Notes under the pieces: model-generated
Database searches by the model: none
What the model saw: the letters and a program-made list of their open reading frames with translations, nothing else
Told to the model about the DNA's origin: nothing
Shown: one piece after another, positions 8,807 to 17,607 of the stretch
Position numbering within the stretch: the first letter of the stretch is position 1
How the letters are laid out: each line of letters begins with the position of its first letter
NCBI GenBank assembly: GCA_017549025.1
Contig: JAFYWB010000051.1
Location: forward strand, 1-48,766
DNA length: 48,766 nt
Reading direction: 5' to 3'
Source of the DNA: Treponema sp.
GTDB lineage: Bacteria > Spirochaetota > Spirochaetia > Treponematales > Treponemataceae
Made by a program: the position numbers and the translations under genes

Positions 8807-9358
8807 TTACAAACTTTCCAAAAAGCTTTGGCGAGTCTTTTCTTCCTTTGTCAGCTCTACGTTGGAGCTTTCCTGTAATTCTTGGAAAATTCTTTCGTCG
8901 GTGTACTTTAAGGTAAGGGGCCGCTCCAAGGACATGATAACAGAACCATCCTTCCACTCAGATTTTTTTGGAGAAAGGCTGTCTGGCTGCCCATACTTGT
9001 TGCACAGGGACTTAAAGACACTGGCATAGTCCACCTGCTGAGGATTCAGATTCAAGGTGATGATGTACAAACGGTCTTTATCAAACTGGAACCAGCACTC
9101 ATCAAAAAAAAGCACTCCAGAGGTAGAAATAAGCACCCGATTTTCACCCGGCAACATGGAAACATCCCGATCCCCACGATAACCGTAAGCAGGATCCTCC
9201 ATCAGGGCATTCTTTGCTGAATCCACAGACATACCCAGCACCACAGAACCATAACCACCAGGTAGCGCTCCATCTGCGGCAGCCACAGTCCAAGCAAAAG
9301 CCAATACCAGAAGGCAGGCGAAAAGCTTGCGACAAAAGAAATTACTTTCAACAGTCAT
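8807..9358 (-). CDS. Secreted protein of unknown function
   Basis: I do not recognise the family. The 183-residue product starts with a signal peptide (LFACLLVLAFAWTVAAADG; cleavage likely after AAA). The mature part (GYGSVVLGMSVDSAKNAL, then YIITLNLNPQQVDYASVFKS) resembles small periplasmic proteins that predict fold change from an ion or ligand, but no motif settles it. A good AGGAGG lies six bases before the ATG. It starts nine bases after the stop of the double-CNB gene, so these genes are probably one operon reaching from about 10.6 kb. Confidence 0.8.
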   Translation of the reverse strand: MTVESNFFCRKLFACLLVLAFAWTVAAADGALPGGYGSVVLGMSVDSAKNALMEDPAYGYRGDRDVSMLPGENRVLISTSGVLFFDECWFQFDKDRLYIITLNLNPQQVDYASVFKSLCNKYGQPDSLSPKKSEWKDGSVIMSLERPLTLKYTDERIFQELQESSNVELTKEEKTRQSFLESL

Positions 9359-9367
9359 CGGGGCCTC

Positions 9368-10552
9368 CTAGGACAACTGCTTGCGGTAGAAGATGGCTGC
9401 CTTTACAATTTCCACGCAATCTGGCACAAAAATCTTACCACGATCATCCAGTTTAACAGGAGCTCGTTTTAAAAATTCCTCCACAGTCGTCCGCTGTTGT
9501 GCATACGGAATACCACACATAGTGGCGACATCAATTGGAGTCAAATCAAACTGACGAGGAACCTTTCCTCCTTCGGGAAGAACAAATTTTTCTTTTTCAA
9601 GCTGCAAAGACAGCATATCCACCATTTTGTGAACAGGATTTACAATGGCAGCGTTGCTCAACTGCCGTTCCATACTCCACAGACGCTCAGAAAGGGTTAC
9701 CGTCAATCGGGAAACAAACTGAGGCTGGGAGGTTACCATTTGCTCAAAGTTCTTGCGGTTTACAACCATGAGCTGGCAATCTTCAAAGGCCAAGATACTG
9801 GCGGAGCGTGGGGTATCTGCAAGGAGGGCCATTTCTCCAAAGAAGTCACCTCGTTTAAGCACCGCAAGGATTACCTCGGTATTATTTACAATTTTGGTAA
9901 TCTTTACCTGTCCTTCCTGAATAATGTACATGTCCTGACCACTTTGGCACTCTGAAAAAATCATGGTTCCCTTGGGATAGGTTCTGATAGTTTCCTCAGT
10001 TGGTTCTAGATAGACAGCCTTTGAATGAGTTTTAAGACGAACAAAGCGCTTTTTAGCCATCTCAACATTGAGGCCCCCAGGACAAGCCTTGATATACTGA
10101 TAGTAGGCAAAGACTGCAGGATCAAAGCAGCCGATTTTATCATAATAACTAGCTACAAAGAACATTTGCTCGGGAGATTCCACAGAAATATTCTTCAGAG
10201 CAAGCTGAGTCAACTGCTCGTTCATGGTACGCATTTTTAGGGCGAAGGTACGAATAGTTTTCAGAGCAACAGGGGCATTACTCTGAATCAGTTCGGGGTA
10301 CTGATCCTTACGGACAGCAATGGCCACTACATCGGTTTCTGCAATAACAGTTTCATATTGAACAAGACCAGACATACAAGGCACTACGCCAACAAAATCA
10401 CCTGGTCCAAGCCGAACATGGGCACCGCCTTCGCGAGAACGAATACAGGTTACTGTTCCTGTTCTAATAATATAAAATCTATCACTATTGGACTTACCTT
10501 CAACGAGAAGATAGGAATTCTTACTAAAATTTACCAATGAAAGCTGCAACAT
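9368..10552 (-). CDS. Crp/Fnr-like protein with two cyclic-nucleotide-binding domains
   Basis: A 394-residue cytoplasmic protein with tandem CNB folds. The first, about residues 10-110, is degenerate at its phosphate cassette (GDFVGVVPCMSG). The second, about 190-300, keeps the canonical cassette GDFFGEMALLADTPRSASI, including the Glu and Arg that contact cyclic phosphate. A C-terminal segment (residues 330-394, FDLTPIDVATMCGIPYAQQR) resembles a winged helix, so it may be a transcription regulator; the resemblance is weak. The N-terminal CNB probably plays a structural role. A strong promoter lies about 30 bases upstream. The secreted-protein gene follows directly. Confidence 0.88.
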   Translation of the reverse strand: MLQLSLVNFSKNSYLLVEGKSNSDRFYIIRTGTVTCIRSREGGAHVRLGPGDFVGVVPCMSGLVQYETVIAETDVVAIAVRKDQYPELIQSNAPVALKTIRTFALKMRTMNEQLTQLALKNISVESPEQMFFVASYYDKIGCFDPAVFAYYQYIKACPGGLNVEMAKKRFVRLKTHSKAVYLEPTEETIRTYPKGTMIFSECQSGQDMYIIQEGQVKITKIVNNTEVILAVLKRGDFFGEMALLADTPRSASILAFEDCQLMVVNRKNFEQMVTSQPQFVSRLTVTLSERLWSMERQLSNAAIVNPVHKMVDMLSLQLEKEKFVLPEGGKVPRQFDLTPIDVATMCGIPYAQQRTTVEEFLKRAPVKLDDRGKIFVPDCVEIVKAAIFYRKQLS

Positions 10553-10579
10553 GGACTGCCCCCCACTCTACTATTTAAC

Positions 10580-10609
10580 AGTATAAAGACTAAAATTGGC
10601 ATTTGTCAA
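10580..10609 (-). promoter_or_regulatory. Predicted promoter of the CNB-protein operon
   Basis: On the minus strand TTGACA (10604-10609) and TATACT (10580-10585) are 18 bases apart, followed by a G-rich leader (GTGGGGGGC) just before the ATG at 10552. It lies between murB and the CNB gene, so this operon need not depend on murB transcription. Confidence 0.65.
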
Positions 10610-10647
10610 TCAACTGAAACCTTTTTCCTATTAATTATCGGTCTTTG

Positions 10648-11625
10648 TCACGTTTTTATAGACCTTGACAAAAAAATTATCTCAGGCTCTAGGAAAAAAC
10701 CAGTTTTTTCCCGTACTTCCTCCTGCACTCGCTGCACCAGCTGCTGAATATCACTGGCACTGGCTTGCCCCCTGTTGATGATAAAATTTCCGTGCCAGGG
10801 AGCAACCTGGGCTCCACCCAGCTCCAAGCCACGTAAACCAGCCTCATCAATAATCTTACCAGAAGGCTTGCCGAAATCCCGGTTATTTTTGAAAACGCTA
10901 CCAGCAGAGGGATAAGAAAAATGGCCCTTTTGTTCTCTATCTGCTACAAAAGATTGTGCTTTTTTCTCCATTTCCTGAGCTTCGGCTTCATCAAGGGACC
11001 GTACCTTCAACGTTACTGCAAGGACAGGACAATCTGCCAGCTGCCTTTGAAAGGGTGACACCTTGTAGTCCCAGTCAGTAGGCTTCATCTTGTAGGTTTG
11101 GAGAGAAGCACTCCACTGTCCAGACTCATCTTGTGTCAGCTGTCCGTATTCCACCTGTTCAAGCACATCTGAAACAGAAGCATCGTAGCAGCGGGCATTC
11201 ATAAAGGTAGCTCCACCAAGACTTCCTGGCAGTCCAGAAAAGCTTTCCAAGCCACCAAGACGGTGTTCCAGACAAAAATCAATCACCTGCTTCCAGCTAC
11301 ATCCAGCACCGCAATGCAGAAGATTCTTATCGGAAGAAAAGGAAATAGTATCCAACCCCAAGGTAGAAAGAATGGGATAGTCAATGCCTTCATCGGGAAC
11401 CACCACATTGGAGCAGCCTCCCAAAACCAAGTGGGGAAGCTCCAAGGATTTTAGAGATTCCAGCACCAGCAAAAAGGATTCCATGGTGGCAGGCTCTACT
11501 AAAACCTGAGCCTTTCCTCCAACCTTAAAGGTGGTTCTGGGAGCCAATTCCTGGTCATACAAAAAAGTCCCTTGGAAATCACCCCGCATATTGATATTTT
11601 CTTCTATTTTCCGTACATTATACAT
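10648..11625 (-). CDS. murB: UDP-N-acetylenolpyruvoylglucosamine reductase (MurB)
   Basis: FAD- and NADPH-dependent reductase that makes UDP-MurNAc, the second committed step of peptidoglycan synthesis. The 325-residue product has the FAD-binding start ELAPRTTFKVGGKAQVLVEP, GGCSNVVV, LESFSGLPGSLGGATFMNA, the catalytic-serine region SYPSAGSVFKNN and the C-terminal FLEPEIIFL. The SAGSVFKN form and lack of an extra C-terminal loop indicate a type II MurB. ATGs at 11625 and 11589 are both possible; AAGGAT sits about 17 bases before the first, so the start is unsure. It is divergent from cysS. Confidence 0.95.
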   Translation of the reverse strand: MYNVRKIEENINMRGDFQGTFLYDQELAPRTTFKVGGKAQVLVEPATMESFLLVLESLKSLELPHLVLGGCSNVVVPDEGIDYPILSTLGLDTISFSSDKNLLHCGAGCSWKQVIDFCLEHRLGGLESFSGLPGSLGGATFMNARCYDASVSDVLEQVEYGQLTQDESGQWSASLQTYKMKPTDWDYKVSPFQRQLADCPVLAVTLKVRSLDEAEAQEMEKKAQSFVADREQKGHFSYPSAGSVFKNNRDFGKPSGKIIDEAGLRGLELGGAQVAPWHGNFIINRGQASASDIQQLVQRVQEEVREKTGFFLEPEIIFLSRSIKT

Positions 11626-11694
11626 GGTAACTACTCTATATCCTTATAGTTGTTACATTATTATACTTTAATTTAGGAGAAAAAGCGAGGGCTT

Positions 11695-13185
11695 ATGGCT
11701 TTACGATTATATAATACCATGGGACGAAAGATGGAAGAATTCGTTCCAATTCATTCTGGAAAGGCTGGTTTTTACGGCTGTGGACCTACAGTATACAATT
11801 ATGCTCATATTGGTAATTTGCGGGCCTATGTGTTCCTTGACATTCTGGATAAAACTCTCAGTTACTTGAACTATGACATTACCCACGTCATGAACATTAC
11901 TGACATTGGCCACCTTTCTGGTGACGATGACGAGGGCGAAGACAAGATGGTAAAAACTGCAAAGCAGCGGAACCAGTCTGTTTTGGAAATCGCCCAGTTC
12001 TACACTGATGCCTTTTTCAACGACATAGACCGACTGAACATTCGCCGTCCTGACATTGTTTGCAAGGCTACAGAGCATGTTCAAGACATGATTGATCTTA
12101 TCAAGCGACTGGAAGAAAATGGCCACACCTACATGTCTGGCGGAAACCTGTACTATGACGTTTCCACCTTCCCCGATTACGGTAAGCTGGCCTGCTTGAA
12201 TCTTGATGATTTGAAGGCGGGAGCCAGAATCGATGTGGACCAGAACAAGAAGAATCCTCAGGACTTTGTGCTGTGGTTTACAAAGAGTAAGTTCGAGAAC
12301 CACGCTCTGGTGTGGGATTCACCCTGGGGTCGTGGTTATCCAGGTTGGCACATTGAGTGCTCTGCCATGAGCATGAAGTATTTGGGAGAGCAGATTGACA
12401 TCCACACTGGTGGAATCGACCACATTCCCGTACACCACACCAACGAAATCGCCCAGTCAGAGGGTGCCACTGGAAAGCGTTGGGTAAATTACTGGCTCCA
12501 CAACGAATTCTTGGTAATTGCAAGGGAAAAGGGCCAAGAAGATCAGGAAGCTGGCAAAATGTCAAAGTCATCAGGAAACTTCTTGACCCTCCAGAGCTTG
12601 GTGGAAAAGGGATTCCATCCTCTTGATTACCGCTTCTTCCTGTTGGGTGCCCATTACCGAAGCCAGGTGGCCTTCTCTTGGACAGCCATGGAGGGTGCAA
12701 AGAATGCCCGAAAAGCCCTGCTCCAGCGAGTAGAAAAGGTGCTGGCACAAAACCAAGGAAAGATTCCTGAAAAAGGTGCCGTTGCAATTTCTGCCAAGGG
12801 ACAGGAATATCTTGATAAATTCACTGCTGCTCTGGAAAATGACCTAGCAACACCTCAGGCTCTTTCTGCCCTACAGGTTGCTATCAAAGATACAGCCCTT
12901 TCTGCCGAGGAAATCCTTTCTTTGGTGGGTATTATGGATGGAGTGCTGTCTTTGAGCCTGTTGGAGGGAGCTTCTGCTCTGTATCAGGAGAAAAAGGCTG
13001 CAGAATCTGCCACTCCAGCTGAGCTCAGTCCAGAGGACTTGGAAATTCAGGCTCTGGTGGATGAGCGAACTGCTGCTAAGAAGGCCAAGGACTTTGCCCG
13101 TGCCGATGCCATTCGTCAGGAGCTACAGAACAGGGGAATCCAGGTTATCGACACTCCTCAGGGACCTCAGTGGAAACGAGTGTAA
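11695..13185 (+). CDS. cysS: Cysteinyl-tRNA synthetase
   Basis: Class I synthetase that charges tRNA-Cys. The 496-residue product has the CGPTVYNYAHIGNLR block, containing the HIGH variant and first zinc ligand Cys29. The zinc/substrate region GYPGWHIECSAMS and the KMSKSSGNFLTL catalytic loop follow. The C-terminal anticodon region carries DERTAAKKAKDFARADAIRQ, the typical CysS helix. GAGGG lies four bases before the ATG, and a stronger AGGAG is further up. A long C-terminal insert-like stretch around residues 400-440 is variable in the family. The sigma-factor gene follows 60 bases later without a visible terminator. Confidence 0.97.
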   Translation: MALRLYNTMGRKMEEFVPIHSGKAGFYGCGPTVYNYAHIGNLRAYVFLDILDKTLSYLNYDITHVMNITDIGHLSGDDDEGEDKMVKTAKQRNQSVLEIAQFYTDAFFNDIDRLNIRRPDIVCKATEHVQDMIDLIKRLEENGHTYMSGGNLYYDVSTFPDYGKLACLNLDDLKAGARIDVDQNKKNPQDFVLWFTKSKFENHALVWDSPWGRGYPGWHIECSAMSMKYLGEQIDIHTGGIDHIPVHHTNEIAQSEGATGKRWVNYWLHNEFLVIAREKGQEDQEAGKMSKSSGNFLTLQSLVEKGFHPLDYRFFLLGAHYRSQVAFSWTAMEGAKNARKALLQRVEKVLAQNQGKIPEKGAVAISAKGQEYLDKFTAALENDLATPQALSALQVAIKDTALSAEEILSLVGIMDGVLSLSLLEGASALYQEKKAAESATPAELSPEDLEIQALVDERTAAKKAKDFARADAIRQELQNRGIQVIDTPQGPQWKRV

Positions 13186-13245
13186 AAATCAAACACGTAT
13201 TTTTCATACTTTTTTCATAGAGGGTGTAACAAAGAGGAGTTTTAG

Positions 13246-13803
13246 TTGTTTGGTTTTTCAGATGGAAACGCTGGTGGCAGTTTAAACGCTGCCAATCCCA
13301 GTGATTTCAGAAAGATATATGATGGCGCAATGCAAATGCTCTACAAGGTTTCTTATCGAATTGTAAACGATGAGGAAGCTGCAGAGGATATTGTCCACGA
13401 TTCTCTTATAAAGATGAATGAAAAGGCCATTGTCTTTCCTTCTCTTAATGATGCCAAATACTGGTTGATTCGTGTGGTAAAGAACGCCTCCCTCAATTAC
13501 GTAAAACGGAAGGGGCGGGAACGAAAGGCCTACGAAAAAGCCTTGTATGAGGATCATCGTAAGCAGGATTCTGGCGAAACAGAACTGCTGAAGAAGGAAA
13601 CTCAAAAAAAGACAAAGGAAGCCTTGGACAAGCTGCCAGAAAATCTTAGAATGGTGCTCATTTTACGGGAGTACGCCGAATTGAATTATAAAGAGATTGG
13701 CCGAGTGCTGGGAATTACGGAAGGAAACGTAAAGGTCCGTGTTTTTCGGGCTCGAGAACAATTAGCAAAACTCATAGGAGAAGACGATGTCTACATGTCC
13801 TGA
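13246..13803 (+). CDS. ECF-type RNA polymerase sigma factor
   Basis: A 185-residue sigma-70 family factor with region 2 (KVSYRIVNDEEAAEDIVHDS, then YWLIRVVKNASLNYVKRKGR) and region 4 helix-turn-helix (LRMVLILREYAELNYKEIGR, then GITEGNVKVRVFRAREQLAK). It has no region 1 or 3, so it is the extracytoplasmic-function type. The start is a TTG at 13246, supported by GAGGAG six bases upstream; there is no suitable ATG. Its last 17 bases overlap the anti-sigma gene, indicating coupled synthesis. The regulated genes are unknown, but the operon's membrane and transglutaminase-like protein suggests an envelope signal. Confidence 0.92.
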   Translation: MFGFSDGNAGGSLNAANPSDFRKIYDGAMQMLYKVSYRIVNDEEAAEDIVHDSLIKMNEKAIVFPSLNDAKYWLIRVVKNASLNYVKRKGRERKAYEKALYEDHRKQDSGETELLKKETQKKTKEALDKLPENLRMVLILREYAELNYKEIGRVLGITEGNVKVRVFRAREQLAKLIGEDDVYMS

Positions 13804-14464
13804 ACAAGATATGCATTCGGTGTATTTGGATGGAGAGCTTCCTCAAAAATATGCCTTGGATTACGAGAGCCATTTAACAAGCTGTCAGCGGTGTCGGGAT
13901 GATTTCCTAAAGCTCCAAGCTATAAGCACCTGCTTAAAGGAGGATGCAAACTCCATTCAGCTGTCGGCACAGGACATGGAAGACAGTTTTGCTCGGTTGC
14001 AGACAAAGCTCCATTATCAGAAAACCGTAAAGAATATCCAGCCACAAAATATCAGGCGATTTACGTGGGTAGTCCCCACGGTGGCTGCAGCCGCTTTGGC
14101 CTTTGCCCTCATTCTGCCCCTACGGACAGGTGGCATTGCTCCAGTTCCTGCTACAAATCAGGAATATCCCATCAGTATTGCTGCTAGTGCCTTAACGGGA
14201 GGACTTTCCGTTGCACCCGCTGTAAATTATCAGAAGGCAACCTTTTTCCGGGATTCTATCATTGCAGAGGAACCTTTGAATCACATCCAGACGGTGTCAT
14301 TGGCTTCTGATGAGGTGATTTCTCCTGTTGATATTTTTAGACCATCCTTTGATACCAATCAAGGAGTTTCCATCAAGATGACCTTGTCTAATTTGGATTC
14401 CATTCCCCTGCAGGGAAAGACAACTGTTCCAATTCAAATGTTTATCACAATTTCAGGCGAATAG
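13787..14464 (+). CDS. Zinc-type anti-sigma factor, membrane anchored
   Basis: A 225-residue protein with an N-terminal anti-sigma zinc domain: DGELP, then the H-x3-C-x2-C motif of ZAS proteins (His29, Cys33, Cys36). One membrane segment follows (VVPTVAAAALAFALILPL, about residues 94-112), and the remaining ~110 residues would be outside the cytoplasmic membrane. It overlaps the sigma gene by 17 bases, the usual arrangement for a cognate pair. The outer domain (FDTNQGVSIKMTLSNLDSIP) is of unknown fold and is the natural place to sense an envelope signal. Confidence 0.88.
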   Translation: MSTCPEQDMHSVYLDGELPQKYALDYESHLTSCQRCRDDFLKLQAISTCLKEDANSIQLSAQDMEDSFARLQTKLHYQKTVKNIQPQNIRRFTWVVPTVAAAALAFALILPLRTGGIAPVPATNQEYPISIAASALTGGLSVAPAVNYQKATFFRDSIIAEEPLNHIQTVSLASDEVISPVDIFRPSFDTNQGVSIKMTLSNLDSIPLQGKTTVPIQMFITISGE

Positions 14465-14466
14465 AA

Positions 14467-16161
14467 GTGAGTTTTCCATTTCTTTATTATGCCAGAAAAT
14501 ATCCTCTTTTTAGAATCGCCTGCTACGGCTGTATCGTTTTACTGGCAATAGTTATTCCCCTTGTGTTTTTTAATGGTGCCGATGACAACGAGCCAGAAAT
14601 CAAATCTATTTCACCACAAATCGGAGCCCCTGGTAGCGTCATGACTATCAGTGGCAGTGGCTTTGGAAACGAACGTGATACCAGCTTTGTGGAAATCGGA
14701 GGAAGTAGCCTTACCTCCTCTTCCTACCTTTCTTGGTCTGCCACTGAAATAAAAGTGCAGCTTCCTGCCAATGTGCAAGACGGCTTGGTATACGTGGTGA
14801 CAAAACGAGGCCGTTCTCAGCCAGAGGTTTTTGCCAACAAGAACAACATTCCCATGGCCATTACCCAAGTAGGAGTGCAGACTACCCTGCCCCTCATTGA
14901 GTCTGAGTCACCACAGAAAATTGCGGTGGGACAGGTGCTCACCATAACTGGTTCAAATTTTGGCTCCATTCGTGGAGAAAATTCCTTCGTATATTTTACT
15001 CCTTCCGGCGGAATAAACAAAAACAGTGATTCTCAGGATTTAGACAGTAGCTATATCCGAGCCTTGGAGCAGGATTTTGACTACGAGTTTTGGAGCAACA
15101 CAGAAATACGGGTGCGGGTGCCAGATGGAGCTGCATCAGGAAATTTCTTTGTAAAGACCGACAAGGGAGTGAGCAATCAGCGGAATCTTACCGTTACTAC
15201 CAATTTGGGAAAGAAGGATTTTCCAGAAAAGCGGCAGTATCTTGTTCAGCTGTCAGCAGATATTTCAGATGTTGACATGGGAGCAAATTCCCTAATTACC
15301 CTACGTGTCCCTCGTCCACAGCCTTCCTCACAGCAGCGAGGCATTACTGTGACGGAATTTGTTCCCCAGCCAATCTTTCAAGACTACAATAAATCAGTTA
15401 TTCATCAGCTGAATGCAAGTCAGATTACTCAAGAAAAGACTGGATTTAGCCAGACCTTTGTAATTCCAGTGTATAGTGTGGAGACAAGTATACAGGCAGA
15501 CAAGGTGCAAAAGTTTTCCGACACCACACGGCTTTTGTACAAGGTGTACACAACCCCAGATTCCTGTATCCCTTCTGGTGATGAGGCCCTAGTTCAGCTG
15601 GCAAAGACCATTGTGGGGAAAGAAAGCAACCCCTACAAACAGGCTCAACTCATTTACAATTACATGCTGGAAAACTATCAGCTGCTGAACCAGCTGCAAC
15701 CTAAGGATATTCCTTCTGTAAGCCTCATAAGTGCCTTGCAGGGTGATGCCTATGACTTTGCCATCATCTTTACGGCCCTGTGTCGTGCAACCGGAATTCC
15801 AGCAATTCCTGTAAGCGGAATCTTGGTTGACAACGCAAAAAATGTACAGAATCATTGGTGGACTGAGCTCTATCTCGAAAACTTTGGTTGGCTTCCTGTG
15901 GATGTGGCTCTCGCAGCTGGTTTGGAATTTGATTTACCAGGTGAAATTGAAAATCCTCGTGAGTTCTATTTTGGAAACTTGGATTTACATCATATAGCCT
16001 TTTCACGGGGCTGGAACGACATCCATCCCACCATCATCACCAACAAAACCGTATACCGACCAAAGACCTACGGTCTACAGTCCATTTGGGAGGAAACCAC
16101 CACCGGTACCATCAACTACAGCTCCTTCTGGAGCGATCCAGTTGTTCTTGGAATTTATTAA
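14467..16161 (+). CDS. Membrane-anchored IPT/TIG-repeat protein with transglutaminase-like domain lacking the catalytic Cys
   Basis: A 564-residue protein with an N-terminal membrane anchor (ACYGCIVLLAIVIPLVFF) and two IPT/TIG Ig-like domains (EPEIKSISPQIGAPGSVMTI about 48-130; PLIESESPQKIAVGQVLTIT about 145-245). A transglutaminase-like domain covers about residues 385-500. In the papain-like core the usual G-x-C-x-D-Y-A reads GDAYDFA, so the nucleophile is Ala428, while His463 (NHWW) and Asp479 (LPVD) are kept. Hydrolase or transglutaminase activity is therefore unlikely unless another Cys substitutes. The start is GTG at 14467, three bases after the anti-sigma stop, which places it in the sigma operon. 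Confidence 0.85.
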   Translation: MSFPFLYYARKYPLFRIACYGCIVLLAIVIPLVFFNGADDNEPEIKSISPQIGAPGSVMTISGSGFGNERDTSFVEIGGSSLTSSSYLSWSATEIKVQLPANVQDGLVYVVTKRGRSQPEVFANKNNIPMAITQVGVQTTLPLIESESPQKIAVGQVLTITGSNFGSIRGENSFVYFTPSGGINKNSDSQDLDSSYIRALEQDFDYEFWSNTEIRVRVPDGAASGNFFVKTDKGVSNQRNLTVTTNLGKKDFPEKRQYLVQLSADISDVDMGANSLITLRVPRPQPSSQQRGITVTEFVPQPIFQDYNKSVIHQLNASQITQEKTGFSQTFVIPVYSVETSIQADKVQKFSDTTRLLYKVYTTPDSCIPSGDEALVQLAKTIVGKESNPYKQAQLIYNYMLENYQLLNQLQPKDIPSVSLISALQGDAYDFAIIFTALCRATGIPAIPVSGILVDNAKNVQNHWWTELYLENFGWLPVDVALAAGLEFDLPGEIENPREFYFGNLDLHHIAFSRGWNDIHPTIITNKTVYRPKTYGLQSIWEETTTGTINYSSFWSDPVVLGIY

Positions 16162-16165
16162 AACA

Positions 16166-16187
16166 AAGCCGGAATTAACTCTGGCTT
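16166..16187 (+). terminator. Stem-loop between the transglutaminase-like gene and pyrH
   Basis: AAGCCGGA and TCTGGCTT pair (8 bp with a G-T wobble) around ATTAAC, five bases after the stop codon. A TTTTT run comes only 8 bases later, so this is at best a weak terminator or attenuator in front of pyrH. Confidence 0.4.
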
Positions 16188-16210
16188 CAGATACATTTTT
16201 GGAGGAAAAT

Positions 16211-16918
16211 ATGGTTACAGTTTTGTCTTTAGGTGGTTCTATTGTTGCCCCTGATGCTCCCGACACCGTTTTTTTGCCTGCCTTTGAAGCAATGGTACGG
16301 CAATGGCTTGCTGAAGATAGGGAGCGAAAGCTTATTCTTGTAATTGGTGGTGGCGGTCCTGCACGTGTCTACCAAAACGCCTACCGAGCTGTTCTTGCTG
16401 CCAGAAAGGATGGAGCAGCCACCCAAGCAGACAATAGCCAGGCAGACTGGATTGGTATTACCGCCACAAGATTGAATGCCCAGCTGGTAAAAGCAATTTT
16501 CAGTGATCTGTGCCATGATGATGTGGTATACGATCCCACTGCCCCCATTGGATTTACTGGACAGATTCTGGTGGCTGCTGGCTGGAAACCAGGCTTTTCT
16601 ACCGACAACGATGCAGTCGTTTTGGCCCAGCGTTTTGGTGCAAAGACTGTGGTCAACCTGTCTAATATTGAAAAGGTTTACACTGATGACCCTAAGACAA
16701 ATCCCGACGCAAAGCCTTTGGATACAATCAGTTGGGAGGATTTTAGAAAGATGGTGGGAGACGAATGGACTCCTGGCAAGAATACTCCCTTTGATCCCAT
16801 TGCCAGCAAGGGAGCCCAGCAGGAAGGAATTACCGTTATTTGTGCTGGAGGCCGTGATATAGAAAACACTAGGGCCATCCTAGAAGGAAAGCCCTTTAAG
16901 GGAACTAAAATCGGCTGA
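16211..16918 (+). CDS. pyrH: UMP kinase, archaeal/spirochaete-type amino acid kinase fold
   Basis: Converts UMP to UDP using ATP, the first step towards UTP and CTP. The 235-residue product has the amino-acid-kinase start TVLSLGGSIVAPD, LVIGGGGPARVYQNAY, GFSTDNDAVVLAQRFGAKTV and LSNIEKVYTDDPKTNPDAKP. The spacing and GGSIV start match the archaeal-type UMP kinase branch rather than the usual bacterial PyrH. The ATG at 16211 is chosen because GGAGGAAAAT sits directly before it; the frame opens further upstream but the extra residues overlap the previous gene's end. It ends two bases from the end of a convergent gene. Confidence 0.92.
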   Translation: MVTVLSLGGSIVAPDAPDTVFLPAFEAMVRQWLAEDRERKLILVIGGGGPARVYQNAYRAVLAARKDGAATQADNSQADWIGITATRLNAQLVKAIFSDLCHDDVVYDPTAPIGFTGQILVAAGWKPGFSTDNDAVVLAQRFGAKTVVNLSNIEKVYTDDPKTNPDAKPLDTISWEDFRKMVGDEWTPGKNTPFDPIASKGAQQEGITVICAGGRDIENTRAILEGKPFKGTKIG

Positions 16919-16920
16919 AA

Positions 16921-17520
16921 CTAGAACTTATCTAGTGCAGTTAAAAGTGTCCACAATTTTTGGCCGTAGGCTTTGTCTGCGGCCCATGTTCCCGCCAAGC
17001 CAAACACGTCTGGGGATTTTCCCCGAGGATTTACGTACTTATAGCGATTATCTACCAATTCACCTTTAAGCTGACCAGTAGTTCCATAGGCATGGAGATG
17101 CTGGATGTGGGCCCGAACACCAATCTGTTCTGAGGGAAACCATTCCCCCCGCTTCGTTTCATCAATGGCACCAAGTCCACAAAAATTATTCATCTCTGGA
17201 GTAACAAGTCCACCAAAACGCAAGAAACCTGTTTCAAGGCACATCTGTACAAAGGCAACATCAGAATTAATTCCCTCTGCAGCTGCTTCCTTTACATAAT
17301 GATTGGCAAGACGCACCACCTGTTCTCGGTTTCCCTGGGGATTACGAGACATAAAAAAATCCACCAGCTGGGAGGCAGATTTAACGCCAGCATCCGCAAT
17401 CACGGGACTGACCTTCATCCCAGAGGAGGATGCATCCTTGGGAGCCTTGGTGGTGGTACAGGAAAAAAACAAAAGACAAATTCCAAGCAATGGCAGCATG
17501 GAGAATTTTAACAATTTCAT
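16921..17520 (-). CDS. Lipoprotein with glucosaminidase (peptidoglycan hydrolase) domain
   Basis: From the ATG at 17518-17520 the 199-residue product begins with a lipoprotein signal (LLGICLLFFSC, Cys21). Residues about 50-195 match the glucosaminidase domain of FlgJ/LytG-type enzymes: the catalytic-Glu helix AFVQMCLETGFLRFGG, NNFCGLGAID, then GVRAHIQHLHAYG. Such enzymes cleave GlcNAc linkages in peptidoglycan. The ORF opens 57 bases earlier, but the signal peptide and the promoter position both favour this start. There is no Shine-Dalgarno, and the -10 box ends six bases before the ATG. It is divergent from radC. Confidence 0.88.
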   Translation of the reverse strand: MKLLKFSMLPLLGICLLFFSCTTTKAPKDASSSGMKVSPVIADAGVKSASQLVDFFMSRNPQGNREQVVRLANHYVKEAAAEGINSDVAFVQMCLETGFLRFGGLVTPEMNNFCGLGAIDETKRGEWFPSEQIGVRAHIQHLHAYGTTGQLKGELVDNRYKYVNPRGKSPDVFGLAGTWAADKAYGQKLWTLLTALDKF

Positions 17521-17526
17521 GGTGGT

Positions 17527-17555
17527 AGAATACTTTTTATTTAAATTTTTTTCAA
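17527..17555 (-). promoter_or_regulatory. Promoter abutting the glucosaminidase start codon (leaderless candidate)
   Basis: On the minus strand TTGAAA (17550-17555), a 17-base spacer, and TATTCT (17527-17532) are followed by six bases (ACCACC) and then ATG. No ribosome-binding site fits in six bases, so a leaderless transcript is predicted. Confidence 0.55.
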
Positions 17556-17607
17556 TTACTAGGGGAAAAATAAGCAAAAACTTTGTTTTTAAAGCGAATA
17601 ATTATAT

